Assembly (NCBI RefSeq): GCF_000265405.1
Contig: NC_018010.1
Coordinates: 992,001 to 1,056,000 of the forward strand
Direction of reading: 5' to 3'
Origin: Belliella baltica DSM 15883
GTDB lineage: Bacteria > Bacteroidota > Bacteroidia > Cytophagales > Cyclobacteriaceae
DNA length: 64,000 bases
The translations under genes and the position numbers were made by a program. Shown in pieces: positions 1 to 7,835 of this stretch (positions within the stretch are counted from its first letter, which is position 1; every line of letters starts with the position of its first letter). Below the pieces are notes generated by a model that did no database searches, had not been told where the DNA came from, and was given only the letters and a program-made list of their open reading frames with translations.

Positions 1-498
1 AGGTAAGAAATTTTTTAGAGCCTTAAAACAGATAAACTCAAACTCTTTTGTTAATTCTGGTTGAAACAAATTGAAAAGACTCAATGAAGAAGAAAATAAC
101 AAGAAAAAATAAAGCTTATTTCTTAATGTCAATTCGGCTATCTCTTTAACAATTATTTTATTTGAATCTCTTATTAAAAAAGGATAATCATTACCATACA
201 ATTGCTCTCTTTCCAAGATTAGTCGAAAAATGTTCTCCACAAAAGTTTGGTTTTCGTCATTTCCTTCTGCTTGGTCTGAATCTTTTTCTTTTTGATGGAT
301 CAATCCTTCATCTTTAAATCTATCTAAAATATCAGTAACCGAAATATATGTGCCATTGGAAAAAACAGAGACCACTTCAACATAATCGGCATATATATGC
401 AATAAATGTTTTGCTGGATTCCCAGTCAGCCCAGTAGATTCTTTTAACTGAATAGAAATTTTTGAAAAATAAGAATCAAGTTTTTCTTCAAAGCTCAT
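1..498 (-). CDS. Unknown protein, cut by left edge
   Basis: An open frame of 166 codons begins with ATG at 498 and continues beyond base 1 without a stop. Its start overlaps the last 11 bases of the ParB-like gene upstream, so the two are probably translationally coupled. The visible part is acidic and mostly helical in appearance, with a hydrophobic phenylalanine/leucine stretch near residues 128-140. I recognise no domain. Its place directly after the ParB-like gene at the edge of a phosphorothioation locus suggests a part in the same island, but nothing in the sequence shows a function. Confidence 0.7.
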   Translation of the reverse strand, partial: MSFEEKLDSYFSKISIQLKESTGLTGNPAKHLLHIYADYVEVVSVFSNGTYISVTDILDRFKDEGLIHQKEKDSDQAEGNDENQTFVENIFRLILEREQLYGNDYPFLIRDSNKIIVKEIAELTLRNKLYFFLLFSSSLSLFNLFQPELTKEFEFICFKALKNFLP

Positions 499-1588
499 CT
501 TTCTCGTCCTCCCTATCTTGTAAAGTTCTAGCAATTTTTGTAGCCAAGGATCTAATGTTTTTGACGTATTCTATGACTTCAGCTTCAGTTATTGTGACCT
601 TGATTACCAGTCTATCTGCGTGTTCTAAAGCATTTAATGCACTATGAATTGAATTCATAAATTGTTGATCAAGTTCCCCTGTTAATTCTCGAGCCACTTC
701 CAAAGAAACACCTTCTTGATCAAATGCCTTAAAAGCAACAGGATGACCTATAACCCTATTTAGAACAGTCAAACTTTCACTGTCACCAATCAATCGGGTT
801 CTGTTCTGATCATTTTTTTCAAACAACCAATGGATCCATTTTTTGAGATTTCCAAGGTTGATAGAGGTAGAATAATCGTCTCGGTCATCTGTCAAATCCA
901 CACCTAGGAATTCACAAATATTTGCCCTTGAGAGACTATCCGCTATATAGTTGAAGTAAAATGAGGTGTCATCAAGATCTTTTATTTTAAAAAATTTCTC
1001 ATCTTCTATCATCTTATAGATTTGGTATCCCACAAGCAGCCTTTTGACATAATCTTTTCTGCTTCCTATACTCTTAGCAAGTTCACGTGATGCCAAATTT
1101 AAAGAAAGTTCAAAAGAGGAAGTTTGCCAAAGGTCATATAAATATTTTGCCTTCTCCAATAACTTCCATTCCTTTATACCTGTAATATGTCTATATCCTA
1201 AGTAGTTATAAATATCTTCTTCTTTTGAAAAAACCAAGCAAGGTATTTCATCCGGGCGAAATTCTGTTTCATCTATTACTTGATTGACTTTTGCTTTCTG
1301 AACTTCCGCAAGACCTGGATTTGATAAAAGCTTGAGAGCTGAAAGCCTCCTATTACCTTCTACTACCTTGAATTTTTCATCTGAATCTAAAACAACCAAA
1401 AGTTGTTCACCAGGAAAAAAATCATTCTTACCAATAGCCAACATTAATTCAATCAATGATGCGTCCAACAACATGTATTCAAGAATTTCCTTTTCGGATT
1501 TCCCCTGAAGTGATTTAGGTAATCTAGGATTATTAGGATCTAATTTCAATTGATCCAAAGGGATGATTCTATATTCGGGCTTTTCCAT
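488..1588 (-). CDS. ParB/Sulfiredoxin-fold N-terminal domain protein
   Basis: The N-terminus has the ParB-type nuclease/CTPase fold signature: a DPNNPR motif near residue 20 and VVEGNRRLSALK near residue 80, which are the usual substrate-loop motifs. The remaining roughly 250 residues are alpha-helical and unassigned. A TTG 12 bases further upstream could also start the frame, but ATG at 1588 is more likely. It is divergent from the cysteine desulfurase gene and overlaps the next gene by 11 bases. DndB of classical Dnd systems is also a DGQHR/ParB-like DNA-binding regulator, so this gene might play a similar role here; that is inference, since I see no DGQHR motif. ParB-like proteins of this type are common in defence islands. 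Confidence 0.75.
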   Translation of the reverse strand: MEKPEYRIIPLDQLKLDPNNPRLPKSLQGKSEKEILEYMLLDASLIELMLAIGKNDFFPGEQLLVVLDSDEKFKVVEGNRRLSALKLLSNPGLAEVQKAKVNQVIDETEFRPDEIPCLVFSKEEDIYNYLGYRHITGIKEWKLLEKAKYLYDLWQTSSFELSLNLASRELAKSIGSRKDYVKRLLVGYQIYKMIEDEKFFKIKDLDDTSFYFNYIADSLSRANICEFLGVDLTDDRDDYSTSINLGNLKKWIHWLFEKNDQNRTRLIGDSESLTVLNRVIGHPVAFKAFDQEGVSLEVARELTGELDQQFMNSIHSALNALEHADRLVIKVTITEAEVIEYVKNIRSLATKIARTLQDREDEKDEL

Positions 1589-1752
1589 AATTTTAACCAA
1601 AATTGCAAAAACGAGCTAAGCACTTTTGAATTTAACTCTTGCTAAATAACGACAAATATAAAGATTCATAATTACAATCCTTTAAATGAATATATCTGTA
1701 TAATATCTAATCAAATTTATTACATTTAAATCATTCCCTACCTTTACAAGAG

Positions 1753-2919
1753 ATGCAAAATAATTTAATTTATCTAGATAATAATTCAACCACTCCTTTA
1801 GACCCGAGGGTTCTTGAATCTATGATGCCCTATTTGACAACAACGTTTGGAAATGCTTCAAGTAACCACATTGCCGGTGTGATGGCTAATCGCGCTGTAA
1901 ATTCAGCAAGGGAAAAAGTAGCAAACCTAATTAATTCTGACCCACATGAAATTATTTTCACTTCTGGAGCAACAGAGGCCATTAATCTTGCAATTAAAGG
2001 CATTGTAGAGCAAAACCAAGATAAAGGAAACCATATTGTTACGGTGTCCACAGAGCATCCAGCAGTTTTAGATACTTCCAAGTACTTAGAATCAAAAGAT
2101 GTGGAGATAACTTATTTGCCTGTAGATAAATTTGGGTTGGTCGATTTAGCTGAAGTAGAAAAGGCTATCCGCAAAGATACGATACTTGTATCAGTGATGC
2201 TGGTCAACAATGAAACGGGGGTGATTCAACCCATCAAAGAAATCGCTGAATTAGCACATCAAAAAGGAGCCTTTTTCATGACTGATGCCACCCAAGCTGT
2301 TGGAAAGATGAAAGTTAGTGTCAATGAAATGGGCATTGATATCATGGCGTTTTCTGGACATAAATTTTATGGTCCGAAAGGTGTGGGAGGGCTTTATTTA
2401 AGGAGTAGAAGACCATATAAGGTAAAACTAGAATCTCTTATTCACGGTGGAGGGCATGAAAGGGGAGTAAGAAGTGGGACTTTAAATGTACCTGGAATTG
2501 TTGGTTTAGGCGTAGCAGCCGAAATATCCATGAAGGAAATGGAAGCAGACCAAGAAAGGATTGGCGATCTAAGAGATCAATTGGAAAAAACTTTTCTCGG
2601 AATGCCTGACACTTTTCTAAATGGACATCCCAAAAAAAGGCTATACAATGTCTCTAATATTTGTTTCAAAGGAGCTGATGCGGATGCAATTATAGCTGGA
2701 CTGGAAAATATTGCCGTTTCTAATGGTTCTGCTTGTAGCTCGATTAAAGTTGAACCATCCCATGTTTTGACGGCTATGGGATTGAGTGAAAGTGAAGCTT
2801 ATTCGAGTTTGAGGCTGAGCTTAGGGCGATTTACTAATTATTCAAATATTGATATCTCAAAAACCAAAATAATAAAGGAAATACATACTATAAAAAATTT
2901 TTCATCATTTTTAGAATAA
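1753..2919 (+). CDS. dndA: Cysteine desulfurase of the Dnd system (DndA/IscS-like)
   Basis: This is a class V PLP aminotransferase of 388 residues, the usual length for IscS/NifS/DndA. It releases sulfur from L-cysteine as an enzyme persulfide and would hand it to DndC. Visible features are the LDNNSTTPLDPRV start, the SGATEAIN phosphate-binding loop near residue 71, the PLP lysine in SGHKFYGPKG (K204) and the catalytic cysteine in SNGSACSS (C328). It lies on the opposite strand to the dnd operon and ends 6 bases from its last gene. A chromosomal IscS could have the same sequence features; the assignment to DndA rests on location. Confidence 0.9.
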   Translation: MQNNLIYLDNNSTTPLDPRVLESMMPYLTTTFGNASSNHIAGVMANRAVNSAREKVANLINSDPHEIIFTSGATEAINLAIKGIVEQNQDKGNHIVTVSTEHPAVLDTSKYLESKDVEITYLPVDKFGLVDLAEVEKAIRKDTILVSVMLVNNETGVIQPIKEIAELAHQKGAFFMTDATQAVGKMKVSVNEMGIDIMAFSGHKFYGPKGVGGLYLRSRRPYKVKLESLIHGGGHERGVRSGTLNVPGIVGLGVAAEISMKEMEADQERIGDLRDQLEKTFLGMPDTFLNGHPKKRLYNVSNICFKGADADAIIAGLENIAVSNGSACSSIKVEPSHVLTAMGLSESEAYSSLRLSLGRFTNYSNIDISKTKIIKEIHTIKNFSSFLE

Positions 2920-2925
2920 CAATAG

Positions 2926-3870
2926 CTATAAATCCCGACTTTCTAAATATGAAGGATAATATTTATAAGTGTTGAAATAATTTTCTTTATGAGCCTTAGG
3001 GACAAAATCAATTTCCGAATTAATAACAAAGTTTTCCTCTGTAGAAGGCAATAATTGAGTCATTCTATGATACTCCATTGAAGTTATGATTGGATAACTA
3101 ATACACACAGGTTCAACATCATTTGTTACGAAATTATAAGAGTGGAATTTTAATTTATTAAATTCATTTTCCTGACTCTTTAAAATAAAAATGCCTCCAA
3201 ACGTATACATAGGAGCGTCATCTTTATAAGTAAAGTTAAATATTTGTTTGAAAATGAGACGATCCTCTTCTTTTTTGGTCGAATAATCATTTACTATCAC
3301 ATCCTCAATTACATTTATTATCATTTCTCTTATCAAAATATGGCTTTTCTTAGATTCTAAATACTCTGGGGTTAAATAGTCAGGAACTTTATCTCCAAAT
3401 TCATCCTGAAAACTTTTTTTCTCGGTTTGTTCAAAGTCTCTTCTAAGTGATAATACCAAAAAACTCCAAGGCTTGGCTTTATGACAGCAAGTTTCAATAT
3501 CTTGAAACATGAAATTCTGTAATGATTTATCATAATCTAGCCAGACAATTGATTTTTTCTTCCAAGGCAATTTGTTAAGTACTTGATAAGAATATCCAGG
3601 ACGAATCACAATACAACTAAAGGGTTTATTATATTCACACCTCTTAATATTCAATTTATCGGAATTACCTTCTATACTGATCATATCAGTTATACTTAAT
3701 TCCCGGTGAATTAATTTAAAATCAGAGAAAAAAGATGCTCCGAACCCAATATATTGGTATTGATCACAATTTGAAGGAATGCACACTTCTTTAAATACAT
3801 CAAGAAGCATCTTTCGTTCAATTGACTTAGAGGGTCTTAAGCTATAGTTTATTTTTCTATCACTACTCAT
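2926..3870 (-). CDS. Unknown 314-aa protein, last gene of dnd operon
   Basis: I do not recognise this family securely. The N-terminal half looks like a Rossmann or methyltransferase-type fold: a glycine-rich stretch YIGFGASFFSDF near residue 41, an acidic strand end MISIE about 20 residues later, and a VWLDYDK strand near residue 128. It has several cysteines, including a CC pair near residue 147. Its start overlaps the end of the upstream GHKL ATPase gene by 8 bases, so the two are very probably a functional pair. A role as DNA-modifying or sensing partner of that ATPase is inference only. No transmembrane segment or signal peptide is visible. Confidence 0.8.
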   Translation of the reverse strand: MSSDRKINYSLRPSKSIERKMLLDVFKEVCIPSNCDQYQYIGFGASFFSDFKLIHRELSITDMISIEGNSDKLNIKRCEYNKPFSCIVIRPGYSYQVLNKLPWKKKSIVWLDYDKSLQNFMFQDIETCCHKAKPWSFLVLSLRRDFEQTEKKSFQDEFGDKVPDYLTPEYLESKKSHILIREMIINVIEDVIVNDYSTKKEEDRLIFKQIFNFTYKDDAPMYTFGGIFILKSQENEFNKLKFHSYNFVTNDVEPVCISYPIITSMEYHRMTQLLPSTEENFVINSEIDFVPKAHKENYFNTYKYYPSYLESRDL

Positions 3871-5212
3871 AGTTCAATTCCTTCATTTCTACAAAGTAAA
3901 AAAAAGTTTTTTCACCAGCATCGCCATTTGTTGAAACTTTTAAATGTTTTTTCACCCTATTCAAAACATCCTTATCGACTCTATAAGATACCAGTGCTTT
4001 GTCATCTCCAAAATCTCTTTTCTTAATAATTGGAAACTTAAACTCTTCGGTTAAATCTTGCTTTTCTTGCTGATATGCAACAATATCTACTTGCATAGAA
4101 TCATCTACCACAAATTGACGTTGTTCTGCATTATCTAATCTATTGAGATCAGTTAAAACAGACCTCATTGCGAAAATCATTTTATTCCTTGTTTCTTTAA
4201 AAATTGTTGAATTAACATCTATACCCCATTTTGTTGTTGTCATTGGGAGTTTTGTAGGGTCATCAGAAGAAAAGAAAACTATACCTCTAAACATTGCCAC
4301 TTTATTATGAAATTTCTGTACACCTGAATCATCATAGTAATTCTTTCCTCCTTCCCAACCAGTAAGATTTGTCTTATCTCTTTCTACCATCAATCTATCA
4401 TTACAGTAAATATACCAACCAGCTAAATTTGGATTAGGCTCGCCTATTCCAGCAAATATCTTAACATTTACCCCACTTATATCATCTGTAAAATAGTAAG
4501 GTTTCAAATCTTCTGAAACCAATAGTTGAATTGGCTTAGATTTAAGTTCTATTTTGTTAAAGAATATTTTTAAGCCACTTTCAAGAGTATAGTTTAGTGT
4601 ACGTTCAATCTCGCTTATCATCCTGTTTTTAAAGGAGGTTAATGAGAAATCTAATTTAACCGCATCATTAAGATTTGTAACTTTAATATATGTCCCATCT
4701 GATTCCAATAGAGGAGAATGTAATCCTTCTTCAGTAACTTCTCCATTTACGTCGTGAAAATCAAATTCCCATTTTCCTACTTCATCTTGCCATTTAGCGA
4801 CATCTTCTTCAACAATAAAATGGTCTGCATCACACTTAGATTCTACCACAAAATAATTTCCTAACTTAAATAATGCTCTTTTCATTCCAACCCCAAATCT
4901 CCCTACTAATCCTTTCCCCTGTTCACTACTCATATCAGTAGGTCTACCAAACTTAAAGGCATGTTCATTTGCAGCCTTCTTACTAAAGCCTCCACAATTA
5001 TCACTAATAATAAATTCATTTTCATTTACTACTATGTCAATTCTAAATGAACTATACGGAATTTCAGCCAATGACTTCTCCATGACAGTTTTTGCACCAT
5101 CTACTGAATTATCAATTAAATCAATAATAGCTCTTTCCAAAGGAATGTCTTTAGTCAACATATGTATAAAGAATTCCTTTGTTGGTTCTGCATCAAATTT
5201 TCCTTTTGCCAT
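3863..5212 (-). CDS. GHKL (MORC/Hsp90-like) ATPase, second copy in dnd operon
   Basis: The N-terminal 115 residues carry the Bergerat ATP-binding fold: N-box DLIDNSVDG near residue 31, G1 box ISDNCGGF near residue 69, and G2 box GRFGVGMKRA near residue 104. This arrangement without a phospho-acceptor histidine domain is that of MORC, Hsp90 and MutL-like ATPases, not of sensor kinases. The C-terminal part, including a short basic segment around residues 400-435, is unassigned. The gene sits 5 bases after the small dnd-associated gene and overlaps the 314-aa gene. Such ATPases act as ATP-driven clamps in anti-phage systems, so a role in sensing or restricting unmodified DNA is likely but not shown. 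Confidence 0.85.
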   Translation of the reverse strand: MAKGKFDAEPTKEFFIHMLTKDIPLERAIIDLIDNSVDGAKTVMEKSLAEIPYSSFRIDIVVNENEFIISDNCGGFSKKAANEHAFKFGRPTDMSSEQGKGLVGRFGVGMKRALFKLGNYFVVESKCDADHFIVEEDVAKWQDEVGKWEFDFHDVNGEVTEEGLHSPLLESDGTYIKVTNLNDAVKLDFSLTSFKNRMISEIERTLNYTLESGLKIFFNKIELKSKPIQLLVSEDLKPYYFTDDISGVNVKIFAGIGEPNPNLAGWYIYCNDRLMVERDKTNLTGWEGGKNYYDDSGVQKFHNKVAMFRGIVFFSSDDPTKLPMTTTKWGIDVNSTIFKETRNKMIFAMRSVLTDLNRLDNAEQRQFVVDDSMQVDIVAYQQEKQDLTEEFKFPIIKKRDFGDDKALVSYRVDKDVLNRVKKHLKVSTNGDAGEKTFFYFVEMKELNYE

Positions 5213-5217
5213 ATTAG

Positions 5218-5619
5218 TTAATCCATTAAAACCATCTCAACCAAATTATCTAAAGGCTTCCCTGGGTTATTTACAATTTCTTCCACCACATAAACAATAC
5301 CCCCGTTAGCATAACCCTGAGCTATATCCAGAACCTTTCTATTGTTCAATAAATTTAGTAGATTTTTTTCTTTCGCAAAAGCGATAGCAATCAAGACAGG
5401 CACATCGACTTTCTCTTCAAAAACATCCGAACTGAAAATATCCTTTGAAGCAGTTATTTCTTCAAAGGCATTGTATTTCTGTCCCATACAGGCAGCTAAC
5501 ATGAACAAATCCTTCATAGTCTGAAAAGGATAGTGGTCCGGATTTTCAGAACCTCTTTTCACCAGTTTCTCATAGGTTTCATGCTTATCCTTATCGATAT
5601 AGATCCTTAAATTCTTCAT
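5218..5619 (-). CDS. Small dnd-associated protein (dnd system-associated protein 4-like)
   Basis: A 133-residue protein starting MKNLRIYIDKDKHETYEKLV. It has a basic, ribbon-helix-like N-terminus, a central hydrophobic helix (FMLAACMGQKYN near residue 40) and a C-terminal helix. The pattern matches what I know of the TIGRFAM family called dnd system-associated protein 4, a small protein found only with dnd genes and of unknown role. It lies one base after the SMC-like gene and 5 bases before the GHKL gene. The size and the N-terminal pattern also recall DndE, so it may be a DNA-binding adaptor for its ATPase neighbour (inference). Confidence 0.65.
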   Translation of the reverse strand: MKNLRIYIDKDKHETYEKLVKRGSENPDHYPFQTMKDLFMLAACMGQKYNAFEEITASKDIFSSDVFEEKVDVPVLIAIAFAKEKNLLNLLNNRKVLDIAQGYANGGIVYVVEEIVNNPGKPLDNLVEMVLMD

Positions 5620-5620
5620 A

Positions 5621-7624
5621 TCATTTTAATTCTGTTATGCTTGTTTGTCTCATTGTCTCATCAAAATGCATTTCATAAACATGGTTTGCATATTTTGATA
5701 GGTTTAGCCGTGTCGTTTGATTCCATTCAACATCTGGAATCAAAAATAAGATAGTCTGTTCCGCCAATTTGGGTAAACGTTCGGAAATAGCAGCATGAAC
5801 GGAATGATCCAAACGACTAAACGGCATATCTATTACTAGCGGTGGGTTTTTCCTTGATACTCTTGAAATGGCAGTGATAAAGGCTAAACTCAAACACTGT
5901 GATTGTCCCATAGAAAGCCTTTGTAAGGCTCTGTTTCCATTGGAATCCAAAACTTCTAGTGAGTAATCTTTACTCAAAGCTACATGGTAAGCTGAAGAAG
6001 AAACTACAAATTTTTTAAACTCCTCGATGGTCAAATCCTCCACTGTCTTTCTACTTTTCTCAGCGAAATCATCATAAAGTGCTCCTAAAACATCCCCTGC
6101 CTTCTTCGCTAATTCACTCCTTATATGAAGGTAATTAGCTTCTTCTTGCATTTTTCCAAGAGCTTTTCGTTCCACATCAAGTTCTCTCAATTTCTGCTCT
6201 GAATTGGTTCTTTCTTCTTGTTTGGTACTTAGCTCAGCTATTAATTCATCATCCTTATCTTTTCTCTGTTTTCTTTCATTCATTAAGGTTGCAACATTCT
6301 CTATTGGAAGAGATTCCAACTCTTGGTCGATTTCCTGAATTTGATACACAAGGCTTTTCTCTTCTTTCTCAAGTTCTATGGCTGTATTCTCTTTTAACCC
6401 CAAATTATCAATGGAATTATTTATGATATCCTCAGCATTATTTAAATCATGGAATAGGTCAATTAGTTTATCCTCTTCACCAGACCTGTGTTTTTCTTTT
6501 TCAAGTCTGGAAATTAATTTTTCGAAAATTGGATTTCCTGGTTTAGCTTCAAACTGTGTCCCGCATATGCATTCCTCTTGGTCAAACAGATCATGAAAAA
6601 ATGTTTCTCTTATATGTTTAGGAATTTCGCCTTTAGCTCTTTTTTCTCTCAGTAATTCTTTTAACTCAATCAAGGGCTCTTTAGCTAAAATTAATGAAGC
6701 CTTAGCTGCATCCTCCCTCATTTGGTTTTTGATAACCTTAATATTTTCTTTAGTTTGAGTTAACTCCTTACTTAATTGGTTTTTCCTTTCTTGAAGCGTA
6801 CTTGTTTCAGGGAGATCTTTTAATTTAGAGTCTATTAATGCAATTTGATCATTGATTGCCAATCGTTCTTTTTTGATATCACTTATTCGAGTTTTTAAAC
6901 CATTTTGAAATTTTAACTCTTGATTATAAGCTTCCTCAACTTTTCCTAACTCTCCTTTGGCCGCCTTTGCGGCTTTTTTGCTATACCATAGAGCTGTCTC
7001 TTCCAAATGGTCATAAGCATTTCTGACAATTTCCAAATCAACAACCCTATAGATTGCATCTTGAACTTCTTGACTATTTCCTGGTTTGGCAAGGTTATGT
7101 ATCCGGTCACCATCAAATAAAAAGTAGCTTTTAACATTGTTGGGCAAGATTTCATCCAAAAATGTTCGGGTATATGGGATGGTAATATGATCTCCTTGAG
7201 GTGTGATTTCTTTGAGGATATGATTTCTATCGACAAGGGTCGCAGTCAGTTTATGGTCTAATTCCTTTTTTGGTTGAAGTACTAATGAAAGTCTAATATA
7301 AAACTCTCTTTTACCACTTTCATCTTCGTGCTCGAAATAAAGTGTAGCAGACATATTAAGCCTTGAATTGTCATTAGCAGCTTCACTTAATGCTGATTCA
7401 TTAAGGAAATCAATAATCTCTCTTTCCTTTATTTTTTTTAGGTCTTTCTCAAATTCCTCTCCATACAACGCCCAATTTATGGCATCAAAAAGTGAGGTTT
7501 TCCCAAAGCCAGTACCGCCAATGAAAATAATCAATGGTTTTTTTTCATCAGTTTCAAGGTTAATAGGTCCAACTTTGCCATAGTAAGAAGCAAAATTCTC
7601 TAATTCAATTTTTTGAAACTTCAT
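5621..7624 (-). CDS. SMC/Rad50-like ATPase, DndD paralogue with zinc-hook-like motif
   Basis: A 667-residue ABC-type ATPase of the SMC/RecF/DndD kind. It has Walker A GGTGFGKTS near residue 36, a long heptad-rich coiled coil on both sides of an EECICGTQF motif near residue 350 (two cysteines like a Rad50 zinc hook), the signature LSMGQSQCLSLA near 570 and Walker B LVIDMPFSRLD near 596. A GTG 18 bases upstream could be the start, but the ATG chosen gives the usual short N-terminus. It overlaps the 75-aa gene. It is distinct from the true DndD in the same operon, which lacks the hook cysteines. It may act in DNA end sensing or restriction. Confidence 0.85.
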   Translation of the reverse strand: MKFQKIELENFASYYGKVGPINLETDEKKPLIIFIGGTGFGKTSLFDAINWALYGEEFEKDLKKIKEREIIDFLNESALSEAANDNSRLNMSATLYFEHEDESGKREFYIRLSLVLQPKKELDHKLTATLVDRNHILKEITPQGDHITIPYTRTFLDEILPNNVKSYFLFDGDRIHNLAKPGNSQEVQDAIYRVVDLEIVRNAYDHLEETALWYSKKAAKAAKGELGKVEEAYNQELKFQNGLKTRISDIKKERLAINDQIALIDSKLKDLPETSTLQERKNQLSKELTQTKENIKVIKNQMREDAAKASLILAKEPLIELKELLREKRAKGEIPKHIRETFFHDLFDQEECICGTQFEAKPGNPIFEKLISRLEKEKHRSGEEDKLIDLFHDLNNAEDIINNSIDNLGLKENTAIELEKEEKSLVYQIQEIDQELESLPIENVATLMNERKQRKDKDDELIAELSTKQEERTNSEQKLRELDVERKALGKMQEEANYLHIRSELAKKAGDVLGALYDDFAEKSRKTVEDLTIEEFKKFVVSSSAYHVALSKDYSLEVLDSNGNRALQRLSMGQSQCLSLAFITAISRVSRKNPPLVIDMPFSRLDHSVHAAISERLPKLAEQTILFLIPDVEWNQTTRLNLSKYANHVYEMHFDETMRQTSITELK

Positions 7625-7832
7625 CTTCTTTTTGCTTATCACCTAAATTAAGTTGAGTACTTCTGGCAACCCCTTCAATAATATCTCTAATTTTTTGCCA
7701 AGGGAAATTCACCCTTTCGGTAGATCGATAACTAATTTCGACTCTAAAGACACCTCTAATCACGTCTCTTAATTTTTCGTCTTCCACTTGATTAAGGACT
7801 TCTTCCAAACGACCAATATTACTTTTTTTCAT
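7605..7832 (-). CDS. Unknown 75-aa protein in dnd operon
   Basis: A small charged protein (starts MKKSNIGRLEEVLNQ) predicted to be mostly helical, with a central FRVEISYRSTERVNFPW strand-like part. It starts 3 bases after the helicase-nuclease gene stop and its end overlaps the start of the SMC-like gene by 20 bases, so it is firmly inside the operon and probably translated. I know no family for it. It could be an accessory subunit or inhibitor of either neighbour; nothing in the sequence decides. Confidence 0.65.
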   Translation of the reverse strand: MKKSNIGRLEEVLNQVEDEKLRDVIRGVFRVEISYRSTERVNFPWQKIRDIIEGVARSTQLNLGDKQKEDEVSKN

Positions 7833-7835
7833 ATT

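Noticed and set aside
1753..2919. Housekeeping IscS
   Set aside because: No iscU, iscA, hscA or fdx gene is nearby and the gene faces the dnd operon, so DndA is preferred.
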